A stretch of DNA of 64,000 nt from Sesamum alatum (taxonomy: Eukaryota; Streptophyta; Magnoliopsida; Lamiales; Pedaliaceae). The translations under genes were made by a program, and so were the position numbers. Where the stretch lies: the NCBI GenBank assembly GCA_034509735.1, contig JACGWO010000010.1:17993193-18057192 (forward strand), read 5' to 3'. The notes under the pieces are model-generated. The model did no database searches. It saw only the letters and a program-made list of their open reading frames with translations, and had not been told where the DNA came from. Numbering within the stretch: position 1 is the stretch's first letter; the number at the start of each line of letters is the position of its first letter. This document shows positions 54,581 to 64,000 of this stretch, piece by piece.

Positions 54581-55504
54581 ATTTAGGATTTTTTTTAATA
54601 ATTATTGTAATTAAATTGGATAATATTTTTATTTAATCAATTTTTTCCAAATAATGCATTTTTTGGTATTTAAATAAAAATTATTTAACCAAATTCAAAA
54701 ATATTATTAATAATTTAATATATTTTAATAATAATAATAATTATTATTATTATATAAAAACATTTTAATGATTCATTTATTTAGGAACGGTCCTTTAAAC
54801 GGTCATGGAGCTTATAAAAATCGACGTAACCGTTCCAACTAGTTACCGGTTTAATGAGCCGACCATTCCTAAAACCTTATAAAAAAGAATTCCAAATTAG
54901 GGGACCACCATATAAAAAAGAATTCCAAATTAGGGGCAGACCGTTCCTAATATTAGTCCAAATTCAGATCGAATACTTAAAATCGGTCCAAACACGTATT
55001 CCAAATAAAGATTATAAAACCATTCCTACGTTCCTTAGCAAAGCAGATCTACGTGTGTTCCAACCACCGTTCCAAAATCTATCCCCAAACTTATAGTACA
55101 CCATTCCAATTTGTATTCCAGAATCAGTGGAAAAATGCATCTCCGATATATTCTGTCCGCTGCAACCTGTGTTCCAACGACCGTTCCAATTTACGTGATT
55201 TAGATTACATGTGACCGTTCCCAATATTAACAAGCTGTTCCAAATACACAAATGATATATTCATACATACAAAGGTAATTAGGAATGGTTTCTACATTGT
55301 ACGCCAAAAACAGTTCCAATATAGGAACAGTCTAGGCGGAACCGTTCCTAAATATTAGGAACGCCTCTAGTTTTAACGGAAGGCTGATCGTTTCATAACC
55401 TTTCCTAATTGAGTTCCAAAATAATTCAGTGATCTCCTTACCGTTCCAAACGAAAAAAAAAATCGTTCCTATATCCGTTGTAATTCCCGCATTTTTTTGT
55501 AGTG

Positions 55505-56241
55505 TATAAACTAAAATACCATATTTTAATATCATCTAAAACTAAAAGATGAGATATTGACTAATAATTCTAATATATGATGAATTTTGAAATAAATGTA
55601 TTTTGTTGTAGTGGATATTGAAATTATAACGATATAATTCATATGCATTATATTAAATATTTATTTACAAAAAAAAGTATCAAATCATACTAAATTATTG
55701 AGTAAGCTTGTTTTTAGATAATATAAACTAAAATACTATATTTTAATATCATCTAATACTGAAATATGAATTATTGACTAATAATTCTAATGTATGATGA
55801 ATTTTGAAAATATATTTTTTGGAGTGGATTTTAAATTATAACAATAAAATTCACGTGCATTATATAAAATATTCATTTCCAAAAAAATATGAAATCATAC
55901 TAAATAGTTAATTAAGCTTGTTTGATAATATAAACTAAAATGCCATATCTTAATATCATCTAAATCTGAAATATGAGTTGTTGACTAACAATTCTAATGT
56001 ATGGTTAATTTTGAAATAAATGCATTTTATGGAGTGGATTTTAAATTATAACAATAAACATTCATATGCATTATAATAAATATTTATTTATAAAAAAATT
56101 ATCAAATCGTACAAAAGTGTTAATTAACCTTATTTTTAGATACTATATACTAAAATACCATATTAATATAATCTAAAACTAAAATATGAGATATTGACTA
56201 ATAATTCTAATATATGATGAATTTTGAAATATATGCATTTT
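55505..56241. repeat. AT-rich 216 bp satellite, continuation (copy B)
   Basis: A copy of 51049-51784 between the chimeric CACTA and the next CACTA 5' end. Confidence 0.85.
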
Positions 56242-56795
56242 CACTATAAAAAAATGCGGTAATTGCAACGGGAGTAGGCACGATTGTTTTTTTTTTTTTT
56301 TTTTCATTTGGAACTGGCAAAAGCTTACTGGATGAACCTGTTAATATTTAGAACGGTCACATGTTATGTGATTGATATAATTTGGAACGGTCGTTGCAAC
56401 TCTATTTGCATCAAACTTAAGATATGGGAGATGTATTTTTCCATTGAATCTGGAATACACATTGGAACGGTTTACTCTTATTCTTGGTGATAGAATTTGG
56501 AGTGTTATGTGGAACTCTCCTTGAACGTGACTTTGTACTGAACGTAGGAACGGTCATGGTCTTTATTTGGAATACACAGTTGGCACAGTATGGGGATGTC
56601 GATTTGGAACACAAAAGATGATATGTGGTCATTGCACTTGGGCTAAATTTAGGAACGGTTAGTCCCTTATTTGGAATGGCCTGTTTGTACGGTTCTAGGA
56701 ACTTGGCATATTACACCGATCCTTTTTTCGAACGATTACTTGGATATTTTTAGCATTCCATGACCGAGCAAAAGACCGTTCGTAAACTAGGATTA
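56242..56795 (+). mobile_element. CACTA-4, 5' end only
   Basis: It starts CACTATAAAAAAATGCGG after TTT in satellite sequence. About 550 bp of subterminal GGAACGGT-type repeats follow up to roughly 56785 and then stop abruptly at gypsy-like DNA. No right end is in the window. The first 99 bp are identical in type to the start of CACTA-3. Confidence 0.75.
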
Positions 56796-56839
56796 TGGCC
56801 TAAGAAGTGAGCAAAGATGCGTCAGCTAAGGGCGGCTTA

Positions 56840-57060
56840 TTAGGGATCACAACTAGTAAAAATGAGCAAGAGTGCGCCAACTAAGGGTAGCTTATCAAGG
56901 CTCGAAACCAGCAGCAGTGCGCCACCTGAGCGCGACTTATTAAGGCTCGAAGCCAATAGTAGTTCACCTGCTAAGGCCAGCTTATTATGGTTCGGGGTCA
57001 GTAAGAGTGCGCCGGTTGAGGGCGTCTTATTAGGGCTCGAGGCCAGTAAGGTTATCAACC
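56840..57060 (-). repeat. Tandem repeat in gypsy tail
   Basis: Units of about 54 bp give an 18-residue minus-strand repeat of type GALLLxSSLxKxxLx. It is similar in style to 16245-16790. Confidence 0.6.
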
Positions 57061-57751
57061 TGTTAACAATGCAAAATATAGCAGGGGAATGGAATTCGGT
57101 TCTTAGTTCAACAGAATAGTGCTTATTAAGTAAAACAGCAAGAGAGGGCTTAAGAGTAAGACTTCTTGAGGCTATTAGCAATCCATGGTCGAGAGAGCTT
57201 CCTACCATCCGTGTTTTCTGATTCGTACGCTCCAAATTTGACAATAGGTTATTTTGTAAGGACTTTCTCAATGGGAAGCCAACTTGCCTACTTGTTTTAG
57301 AACATGCTTATCTCAACACGAGATTACCTACTTGGAACTCTCTCCTTTTCAATTATCTGTTATAGGCGTTCACTCTCTTTTGCTATTATCTTTCCATGCG
57401 GGTTCAAAAGGTTAGCACATAACATGATATTCTTAACTTTATGCTCGTAGTGCTAGATTCTGAAGCTTTCTAGTCCTGCTTCAGTATGTATAACGACCTC
57501 TGAGCCGTCTGTACACCAAGTTGAAAAGAGTTTCTCCTATAGTTGATCTGGGGGTGGTCCCATAGGACCACAACACGCTATGTAGCGCTCTACCCATTGC
57601 CCTCTGCCTGTTCCAGCTTAGTTTTGATGTTTTGCACTAATATGCAGTTTGTGACCTCCACCTACCCATTACCTTGGGAATACGCCACCGAGGTAAATCT
57701 TTGCTGGATACCTAGGTCGGCATACCAATCTCAGATCTTCCAACCCTGGAA

Positions 57752-58060
57752 TTAGTGACCATTGTAAGAAATAAATTCACAAGGTAAGCCATACCTGCAG
57801 ACTATGTTTTTCCACAAGAATTTAAATACTTCGTTTTCTGTGATCTTGTCAAAGGGCCCAACTTCCACCAACTTGTTGAAGTAATCTACTGTTACTAGCA
57901 GAGACTTGTTTTTTTCTTGTGCAGCTGGGAAGGGACCTATTATGCCCATCCCCCACTTGACGAATCGACAAGGTGCTAAGAGTGCTTTGAAAGCTTCAAC
58001 ATGTACATTGGTGAGTGTGCCAGGCTTTTGGCATTGCTTGCACTTCCTTATCCAGCCCAC
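57752..58060 (-). pseudogene. Gypsy integrase core fragment, catalytic residues lost
   Basis: The frame contains CQKPGTL, FVKWGMGIIGPFPAAQ, LLVTVDYFNKLVE and FLWKNIVCRYGLPCEFISYNGH. It aligns with the gypsy consensus WGMDIIGPFP, VDYFTKWVEA and WKNIVCRFGIP..SDNG. The first catalytic Asp (WGMD to WGMG) and the second (DNG to YNG) are both replaced. The fragment therefore cannot be an active integrase even if expressed. It starts after a zinc-binding HHCC remnant (CKQC). Confidence 0.85.
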
Positions 58061-58292
58061 TGCATCCCCCTTAAGAGTAAGCCAGATATATCTAGCTCAC
58101 AAAGTCTTCCCTACAAAGGTATCCTACTTGTATGAGATCTATAGGATGTTTCGCCTTCCTTCATGTATCTCTTGTAGCATGTTTCACCTTCCTTTGCTGA
58201 CAAGCATCAAGGTAAGGCTGAGAGAAGTTGCACTTGTATAGTATTCCTCCTAGCAAGGTAAACCTAGGTTCCCTGTTCCTTAGGTGGGCTGC

Positions 58293-58860
58293 CTAATTTT
58301 CATCAGTAGGAAGGGTTCTTTCTAGGAGGTAACGAAGGAAGGATTTTCTCCTGTTTGTGTTGATTTGCAAGATGTTTACATCAACATTACTAGAAACTTT
58401 ACTAAGTGTTCTTACAGTGATAGTGCGAGTGCTGGAGTTGGCTAGAGAACTAGTTACCTGAGCTAGGTGATCCACTTTTGTATTCTCAATGTGGGGAATT
58501 TGATAGAGCTGGAAGCCCTTGTGCCTGCTCTTGAGTTTGTTTACATCTTGAAGGTATTCCTTCATTGTGTCCTCCTTGAGACAGTATGTGTCGTCACCTG
58601 GTTGGTTACAAGTTCAAAACCAGAGTAAGCCGTCAGATTCCTTGATCCTATGTCGAGTGTTATTTGATGCTTGCTATGAGTGTGTCATACTCGGCCTAGT
58701 TATTTGAAGTCAAATCTCAATGCCAACTCTAGCTCATCTCCTTTCGGGCTAATTAGCACAATTCCAGAACTACTACCTGCGTATGTGGAGGAGCCATCTA
58801 CATGGAGTAACCATTTTCCTTCCTTCTCTTCAGCAGGAATTCTTTAGACATGAATTCAAC
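58293..58860 (-). pseudogene. Gypsy RNase H fragment
   Basis: On the minus strand, WLLHVDGSSTYAGSSSGIVL and SPKGDELELALRFDF near 58690-58810 are the start of a gypsy RNase H. After stops, YLQDVNKLKSRHKGFQLYQI, PHIENTKVDHLAQ and related residues (58293-58565) form its C-terminus. The Asp of VDGSS is present, and stops interrupt the frame. The upstream RT is missing because a copia LTR inserted at 58895. Confidence 0.8.
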
Positions 58861-58894
58861 TTCTGCCGGAGGGGGGTGTTAGTATGTGCAATAA

Positions 58895-61800
58895 TGAAGG
58901 GAGTGAATCTGCACGGGAGCACAGCGGAAGCGCGTGTCATAAAAGATAGACATAAATCGCAAAATAAGAAATTCAATGTAACGCGTGGATCGGCCCGGGA
59001 GAGGCGCGGTGGAAGCGCGGGAGGTTGCGTATTTTAACACGTAAAGCGTAACACAAAGGGAATAAAAACATACATCAAATCATGCATAACGGATCAAGGG
59101 GTGTGCCCTTGATTCTCCCAGGCGTTCGGTGTATCTCATGTTCAAGAAAGTGCACAATATGGAAGCCATAGAATTTAGAGAACAAGAAATGTAAAGAGGA
59201 AACGTTACCGTCGTGGTCTTCTTCGTTCGGCCACACGTATTGTTCCCCATTTTGCCACCAAGATCTCAGTGTGGAGACCCTCTAAATCGTCCACACGCTT
59301 CACCGGATAGTAACAAACTCTCATGCTAGCAAGAGGTTGTTTAGGGAAGAAGAGATATCGATAAAACGCTATTGATTAACACTCTTGACGTCTCTAATGG
59401 TCTACCTTGAATGAATCAAGAAGAACAAAGGAAAATCTTGGAGAGAGTAAAGAGGGTGGACTAGAAAGAGAGAGATGTCAGATGGCAAAGTGTAGAGATT
59501 AGTGTGTGAAGTGTGTGTGTTTGAGTATTTATAAGAAATTATTATTCCTAATCCTACTCAACATTTTCTAAAGAGACAAATCCTCATCAACTAGGGATTT
59601 GACCTAGTAAAATCCTAGTTGACTTAGGATTTGACCTAGTCAAACTTCTTCCTAGGATGAATCCTAGCCCCCCATCTCAAAACCTCTAGATCAAATCTCG
59701 TCCATCCATACTTGATGGGCTTTATGGAATGGGCCTATTTAAATCTAATTTAAATAATCAAAAGGTTCAATGGACTCTATATTAAATCTTATTTAATATT
59801 CCAAGCCCACTAATTAATTCACCCTTTTAATCTAATTAAAGGGGAAGCCCATGCTTATTAATTCCACAATTCCAATTTATGAACTCAACCCCAACTAATC
59901 CAATTAATCCATGAAGGCTCAAATCTCCAAGAAGTACAATTTAATCCTATTAAATTAAACCTTCTCCCGAAATTAATCTCAAATTAATTCCTTTCACATC
60001 CGGTGAAGTGGGTGTGACTCTTTAGGTTCACTCTGAAGGAAAGCCGATCAGCCCAGGAACGCGATGGAAGCACGGTGGAGATAAAAACGTGCGGAATAAA
60101 AGAATTTAAATCATAAAAGTAAATCAGATACCTTTCTCGATTTTGTATTTCGATCGGCTACACGCGTTGATTCCTCCAGACGTTCATCCACACGAGAGTC
60201 CCAATGTAGAGACCCTCTAAAATCGTCCACACCACACCGGAGAGATCTCGTTTTTCTTGTTTGAGAAAAACGGATCTAGAGGATGAAATCGAAGAAGAGA
60301 TTACACTATTAAATTAGTGTTCCTTCTTGATCTTACTTTGTTCTTTAATTGATCCTAGATCAATGAAGCAACAAAGAGGATTTAGATAGTAGAGAGAGAG
60401 GGTAGAGAGTGTTCATCTTTTTCCTAGAAAAAGATGAATAATAAAACTCTTGCATTTGATGATAGTATATACACACACATATATATATATATATATATAC
60501 TTTATTAATTTGATTATTGGAATGTGTCTAGGTTCATCCAAGGATGTCTAGATACATTCCAATCAATCCCCATTAATCATCAATCAAGCCTACCATTTCA
60601 TAGGGTATGATTTAATCATACCAAGTGAAAGAGGCTTTGATTGGAATTGATTTGTCTCTTTCCAAATGAGACAAGTCAACTTGTCATCAAAAGCCTCCAT
60701 GGCCAATTTTAGTACTTTCAAAAGAAGTAATTTTCGGCCATCCCATTTTAGAAGAAGTCCAACTTCTTCTAATTCCAAAAATAGAATTAACATCTCTCTT
60801 GGGCCAAGATTTAATGGACCGGATTTTATTGTTATCCAATTAGAATAAGCCCAAGAATTAAATCATATTTAATTCATGGTCCAATTAAATAATTCCTATT
60901 GATCTTTTAATACAATTAAAAGATCCAAACTTCGGTTCTCTACTTAATCGATAAATTCCATTTACCGATAAAACGAGGGCCCGATACAATATCGGTCCAT
61001 CCATCCAATGGACAATCCCATAAGTAATATAATTACTTATCATCCTCTGAAATTGACTCCAAGTCAATTCCTTCACCTTTTCGGTGATTTGTGTGTGACC
61101 CTTTAGGTTCACCCTCAACTAGACTTGGGCTAGTGTCCAACAGGAGGCCGTCACCATGGGTGGCCGTCTACCAACGGTCCATGGAACTAGAGACAAGGTG
61201 AATGTTGGCGTGAACATTTAGGCACCGATTCCGTACGGGTACGGTCCTACTATTGACCGTCTCCGGCGTTAGTCTAGGGTATGGAATTGGCGTCGGTTCC
61301 CATCCTTGACTAGGAAACTATGCTTCATACCCGAGATGCGTTTACTCTATCGATTGACGTAGAATATCCTTTCCTACTCAATCAATTGCTATTGCCATAG
61401 ACTTTAAGAGTCTAAGCCATCTCAGAGCGTATAGGAGACATCACCGTCATATACTGACAGGAGACAGATTCTATCTTGCAATCCACCGTCCTCGCTACAT
61501 ACTCCAACTGCACTGGACAAGGTTTATAATGACCATCTTACAGAATGATCACCTCTCGTCAGATCCAAGATATAGTCTTCGTATGCACGTGACTGCCATG
61601 ATTCCTCAAATCCGAGGACTAATCCCGTACTATCGGAAATGGAAATTCCAATCATACCGACCAAGCCTTCAAGGCTTCCATATGACGGTTCCCGCGAGTC
61701 AGTTCAGTCAGTCGACCACCTCATCAACTAACCGACTACAATTGCATAGATGACCTTCGTCTGTCGCTGATGAAACTCGGCACTCACCCAGTGAATGCAA

Positions 61801-63159
61801 TACTTAGTGCAAGTCTCAATAGGACACTCGATGCCCAGTCTCGAGGTCCTCGACTTGGAACATTTCAGACCAACCCTCAGAAGTTGGTTTCATAGCCGCC
61901 ATCCAATGCGCAGCTCAACTACATAGGTTATCCAATTGGTTTGTGGGCATTTGTTGTGACGTTGAAACGTCGTTCAACGTTTGTAGTAAGCACAACAAAC
62001 ACAATGCCAGTGATGAATACTTACTCTATTCATCAGGATAATATTACTGTAATAAAGATTGACGAATAGTTCCCAAAACCGCTAATCCAATTGACTTTCT
62101 GGTCATCTATTCTAACACACCCTCAGCTAGACTTGGAGCGACTTCTTTTTATCTCATAACCAAAGTAGTCCGTCACCATGGGTGCCCGTCTAGCAATGGT
62201 CCATGGCACTAGAGACTAGGTGAATATGTGGCGTGAATATTTATGCTCCGAGTTATATACAGGTATGGTCCTATTGCCGCCTGTCTCCCGGCCTTAGTTT
62301 AGGGCATGGAATAGGATGTCGGTTCCCATCCTTGACTTAGGGATATATGCTTCAAACTTGAGATAGGTTTAACTCTATGATTGATGTAGGAAATCCCTTT
62401 CCCACTCAATCAAGTGCTATGGCCATACACTTTAAGAGTCTAAACCATCTCAGAGCGCATAGGAGATCTCGCTGTCATAATCGTTGACAAGGGACAGATC
62501 CTATCTTCGAATCCACCATCTTCTCTACGTACTCCGACTACACTGAACAAGACTTATGATGGCCATGTCTTATAAAACGATCACCTCTCGCCAGATCCAA
62601 GATACAACCTTAGTATGTGAGCGACTGTCGTGATTCCTCAAGTTCGAAGACTAATCCCGTACTATCGAAATCGGGAATACAAGTCATACCGACCAAGCCC
62701 GTGTGGCTTCCATATGATGATTTCCGCGAGTCACCTCAGTCAGCCGACACCCTTGTCAACTAACACACTAATATTGCATAGACGTCCAACGTCTGTCATC
62801 GATGAAACACGGTACTCATCTAATGAATACAATCCTTAGTGCAAGTCTATATAGGACGCTTGATATTTGATCTCGAGATCCTCGACTTGAAGTGTTTCAG
62901 ACCTATCTACAGAAGGTGGTTCCACGACCACCAACCTATGCGCAGTCCAACTTCTTGGATTCATATGTCCGGTCTATGGGCGTTTGTTGTGACATCAAAA
63001 CCATGTTCAATGCTAGCAGTAAGCACAACAAACTCATCGTTGCCAATGATTGATGAAACCTGACCACATTCATAAACATAATATTACTTTCGTTCAAAGA
63101 TTGGCGAATGGTTCTCAGAACAGCTAACCGCATTGACTTTCTGGTCACCTATTCTAATA
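58895..63159 (-). mobile_element. Copia-C 3' LTR, split by a solo LTR of the same family
   Basis: LTR pieces 58895-60033 and 62118-63159 join to about 2.18 kb. The outer ends are TGAAGGGAGTG on plus (LTR end) and CTATTCTAATA (LTR start on minus, TG mutated to TA). At 63160-63172 a purine-rich tract (minus strand AAGTAGGAGAT) adjoins the LTR start, identifying this as a 3' LTR. It inserted into the gypsy fragment (left flank AATAA). It is the same family as the LTR at 17026-24180, in opposite orientation. Confidence 0.8.
60034..62117 (-). mobile_element. Solo copia LTR nested in a copia LTR
   Basis: A complete 2084 bp LTR (plus-strand ends TGAAGGAAAGCC and CTATTCTAACA) is flanked by CACTC (60029-60033) and CACCC (62118-62122), a five-base duplication with one transition. 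No internal sequence is present, so the element was reduced by LTR-LTR recombination. Confidence 0.85.
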
Positions 63160-63436
63160 ATCTCCTACTTGACCTAAGTCAGTTACCTACTTTGTTCAGA
63201 ACCTTCTGAGCATGAGTAATCTATGGTAGCGACTGAGGTCTCGTGAGTCTGCTATATTTCTTGCCGAAGCAATACGGTCTAACCGTGTTACCTCTATCCA
63301 CCATCGCCGCCTAGAGATGGTGGTTGTCTAAGAATTTTTCATGGATCTTGTGATGAGCTCTCGGGCTATAACTTTTGCCGTAGCCTGGTTCTCCGCCATC
63401 TAGGTGACCATCGGCTTGGCCGTGCTAGGCACCACG
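63160..63436 (-). pseudogene. Copia-C 3' internal remnant
   Basis: On the minus strand a frame with ARNIADSRD recalls the RNase H C-terminal N(I/L)AD motif of copia elements. It is followed by a short 3' untranslated segment and the polypurine tract at the LTR border. The rest of the element is displaced by another LTR starting at 63437. Confidence 0.5.
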
Positions 63437-63892
63437 TGAAAGCGAGTGTGGATCATCCCGGGAGCGAGCGCGAATGCAGAAGCGCAATGAATTTAAAACA
63501 AGAAAATGTAAACTTGCTTTAAACGGAATTAAAGAACATGCTCAAGGGGTGTTCCCTTGAACCTCCCAGGCGCTTGGTGTATCTCATGAATAAGGAAAAT
63601 AAAACATGCAATGTTCATGGTGGCCATAGGGTTGCAACGAAAGAAAAATGCAAAGAACGTGACATACCCATTGTAGTTTTCTTCGTGCTGCTACACATGT
63701 TGTTCCACGTTTCTCCACAAAGATTCCAAAACCCTCTAAATCATCCACACAATACACCGGATCTTGAACCCCGTGCTAGCAAAAAATCAAGAGGAATATG
63801 GGAGGACAAAGCGACCTAGAGTTATGAATTAATGTGATCGATTCGTCTAGATTTCACTTGTATCAAAGACAAGGAACTAGGCTATCTTGGAG

Positions 63893-63947
<55 letters not shown>

Positions 63948-64000
63948 TGGCGTCTGTGTGTGTGTTTGTCTGTGTGCATGAGATGATCACCTTGTGTGTG
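63437..64000 (-). mobile_element. Copia LTR, partial, continues beyond window
   Basis: It begins TGAAAGCGAGTGTGGATCATCCCGGG on plus, homologous to the starts at 58895 and 60034. It shares the AACACCCCTTGA / CGCTTGGTGTATCTCATG block. The preceding five bases CCACG are the expected left half of a TSD. An (AG)n run lies at 63895-63945. Confidence 0.75.
63895..63945. repeat. (GA)n microsatellite
   Basis: About 25 GA units inside the copia LTR, followed by TG-rich sequence. Confidence 0.9.

Larger units (their letters stand above)
51785..55504 (+). mobile_element. CACTA-3, chimeric element made by recombination
   Basis: It has a left TIR CACTATAAAAAAATGCGG and a right TIR CCGCATTTTTTTGTAGTG, 3720 bp apart. 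Its flanking trinucleotides (TTT and TAT) do not match. From 51980 to its right end it is a copy of the CACTA-2 3' part. Its first 96 bp match the CACTA 5' end at 56242, and 51881-51979 is further unique CACTA-type sequence. The left end of one element is thus joined to the right end of another. It contains only the PF03004-type pseudogene, no TNP2. Confidence 0.8.
51980..56340. repeat. Tandem segmental duplication, copy B
   Basis: About 4.36 kb, near-identical to 47502-51880. Both copies end at GATGAACCTG, after which they diverge: copy A continues GACCGACTTTTGG and copy B continues TTAATATTTAGAACGG. Confidence 0.9.
56796..58890 (-). mobile_element. Ty3/gypsy fragment (RNase H, integrase, repetitive tail)
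   Basis: Pol domains lie on the minus strand in the order RNase H (near 58820), linker, integrase (57752-58060), then a repetitive tail to about 56800. RNase H before integrase without an intervening domain is the gypsy order. The RNase H and integrase sequences look like the Tat/Retand group rather than chromoviruses, which I infer by motif. There are no LTRs. The left border abuts CACTA-4 and the right border is cut by a copia LTR. Confidence 0.8.

Noticed and set aside
51785..55504. CACTA-3 as an independent simple insertion
   Set aside because: Flanking trinucleotides differ and 3.5 kb of it duplicates the CACTA-2 3' half; recombination explains it better.

Overview
The window is plant nuclear DNA, most likely from a eudicot angiosperm. 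It is AT-rich, has one convincing host gene, and is otherwise almost wholly transposable elements, satellite and an endogenous caulimovirid. CACTA (En/Spm), Ty1/copia, Ty3/gypsy, Helitron and Mutator-like signatures, with an initiator-tRNA-Met primer site, are all plant-typical. I cannot name the species from sequence alone.

Layout. 1-9.4 kb: small terminal-inverted-repeat (TIR) elements, some nested, around a structurally complete 3.77 kb CACTA element (CACTA-1, 2541-6308, TSD TGA). CACTA-1 carries an open five-exon PF03004-type transposase gene on the minus strand and only the N-terminal domain of a TNP2 transposase. 9.4-14.4 kb: the host island, with a zinc-finger homeodomain (ZF-HD) transcription factor at 10733-11485 (minus). 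14.4-17 kb: a second Mutator-like element with a GC-rich core and a short tandem-repeat block. 17-28.2 kb: a decayed copia element whose 2.1 kb 5' LTR is split by a 5 kb non-autonomous gypsy-type element (2.27 kb LTRs, 513 bp interior). 28.2-30.5 kb: a near-perfect 60 bp inverted repeat and a deleted copia element on the minus strand. 30.8-33.2 kb: an AT-rich satellite (period about 216 bp) holding two Helitrons nested in opposite orientation.

33.25-51.05 kb: a 17.8 kb CACTA element (CACTA-2, TSD TAT) inserted in that satellite. It holds a broken TNP2 gene, then a TIR element with a 10 bp TSD (CATCTGTGAA), and inside that a roughly 7.5 kb endogenous caulimovirid. The viral gene order is coat protein, zinc knuckle, movement protein, protease, reverse transcriptase, RNase H, transactivator-like ORF. 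All upstream viral genes are broken, but the last two ORFs are open. A PF03004-type pseudogene follows. 47.5-56.3 kb: a tandem duplication of about 4.4 kb that creates a chimeric CACTA (51785-55504), best explained by unequal crossing-over between two CACTA elements sitting in the same satellite. 56.3-58.9 kb: a CACTA 5' end and a gypsy RNase H-integrase fragment. 58.9-64 kb: copia LTRs of the 17 kb family in the opposite orientation, including a solo LTR inside another LTR.

Apart from the ZF-HD gene, nothing here forms a host pathway. The interest lies in element structure: a caulimovirid inside a TIR element inside a CACTA inside a satellite, the recombinant CACTA, the inverted Helitron nest, and the open transposase gene of CACTA-1. 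Boundaries given as approximate were read by eye without alignment software.
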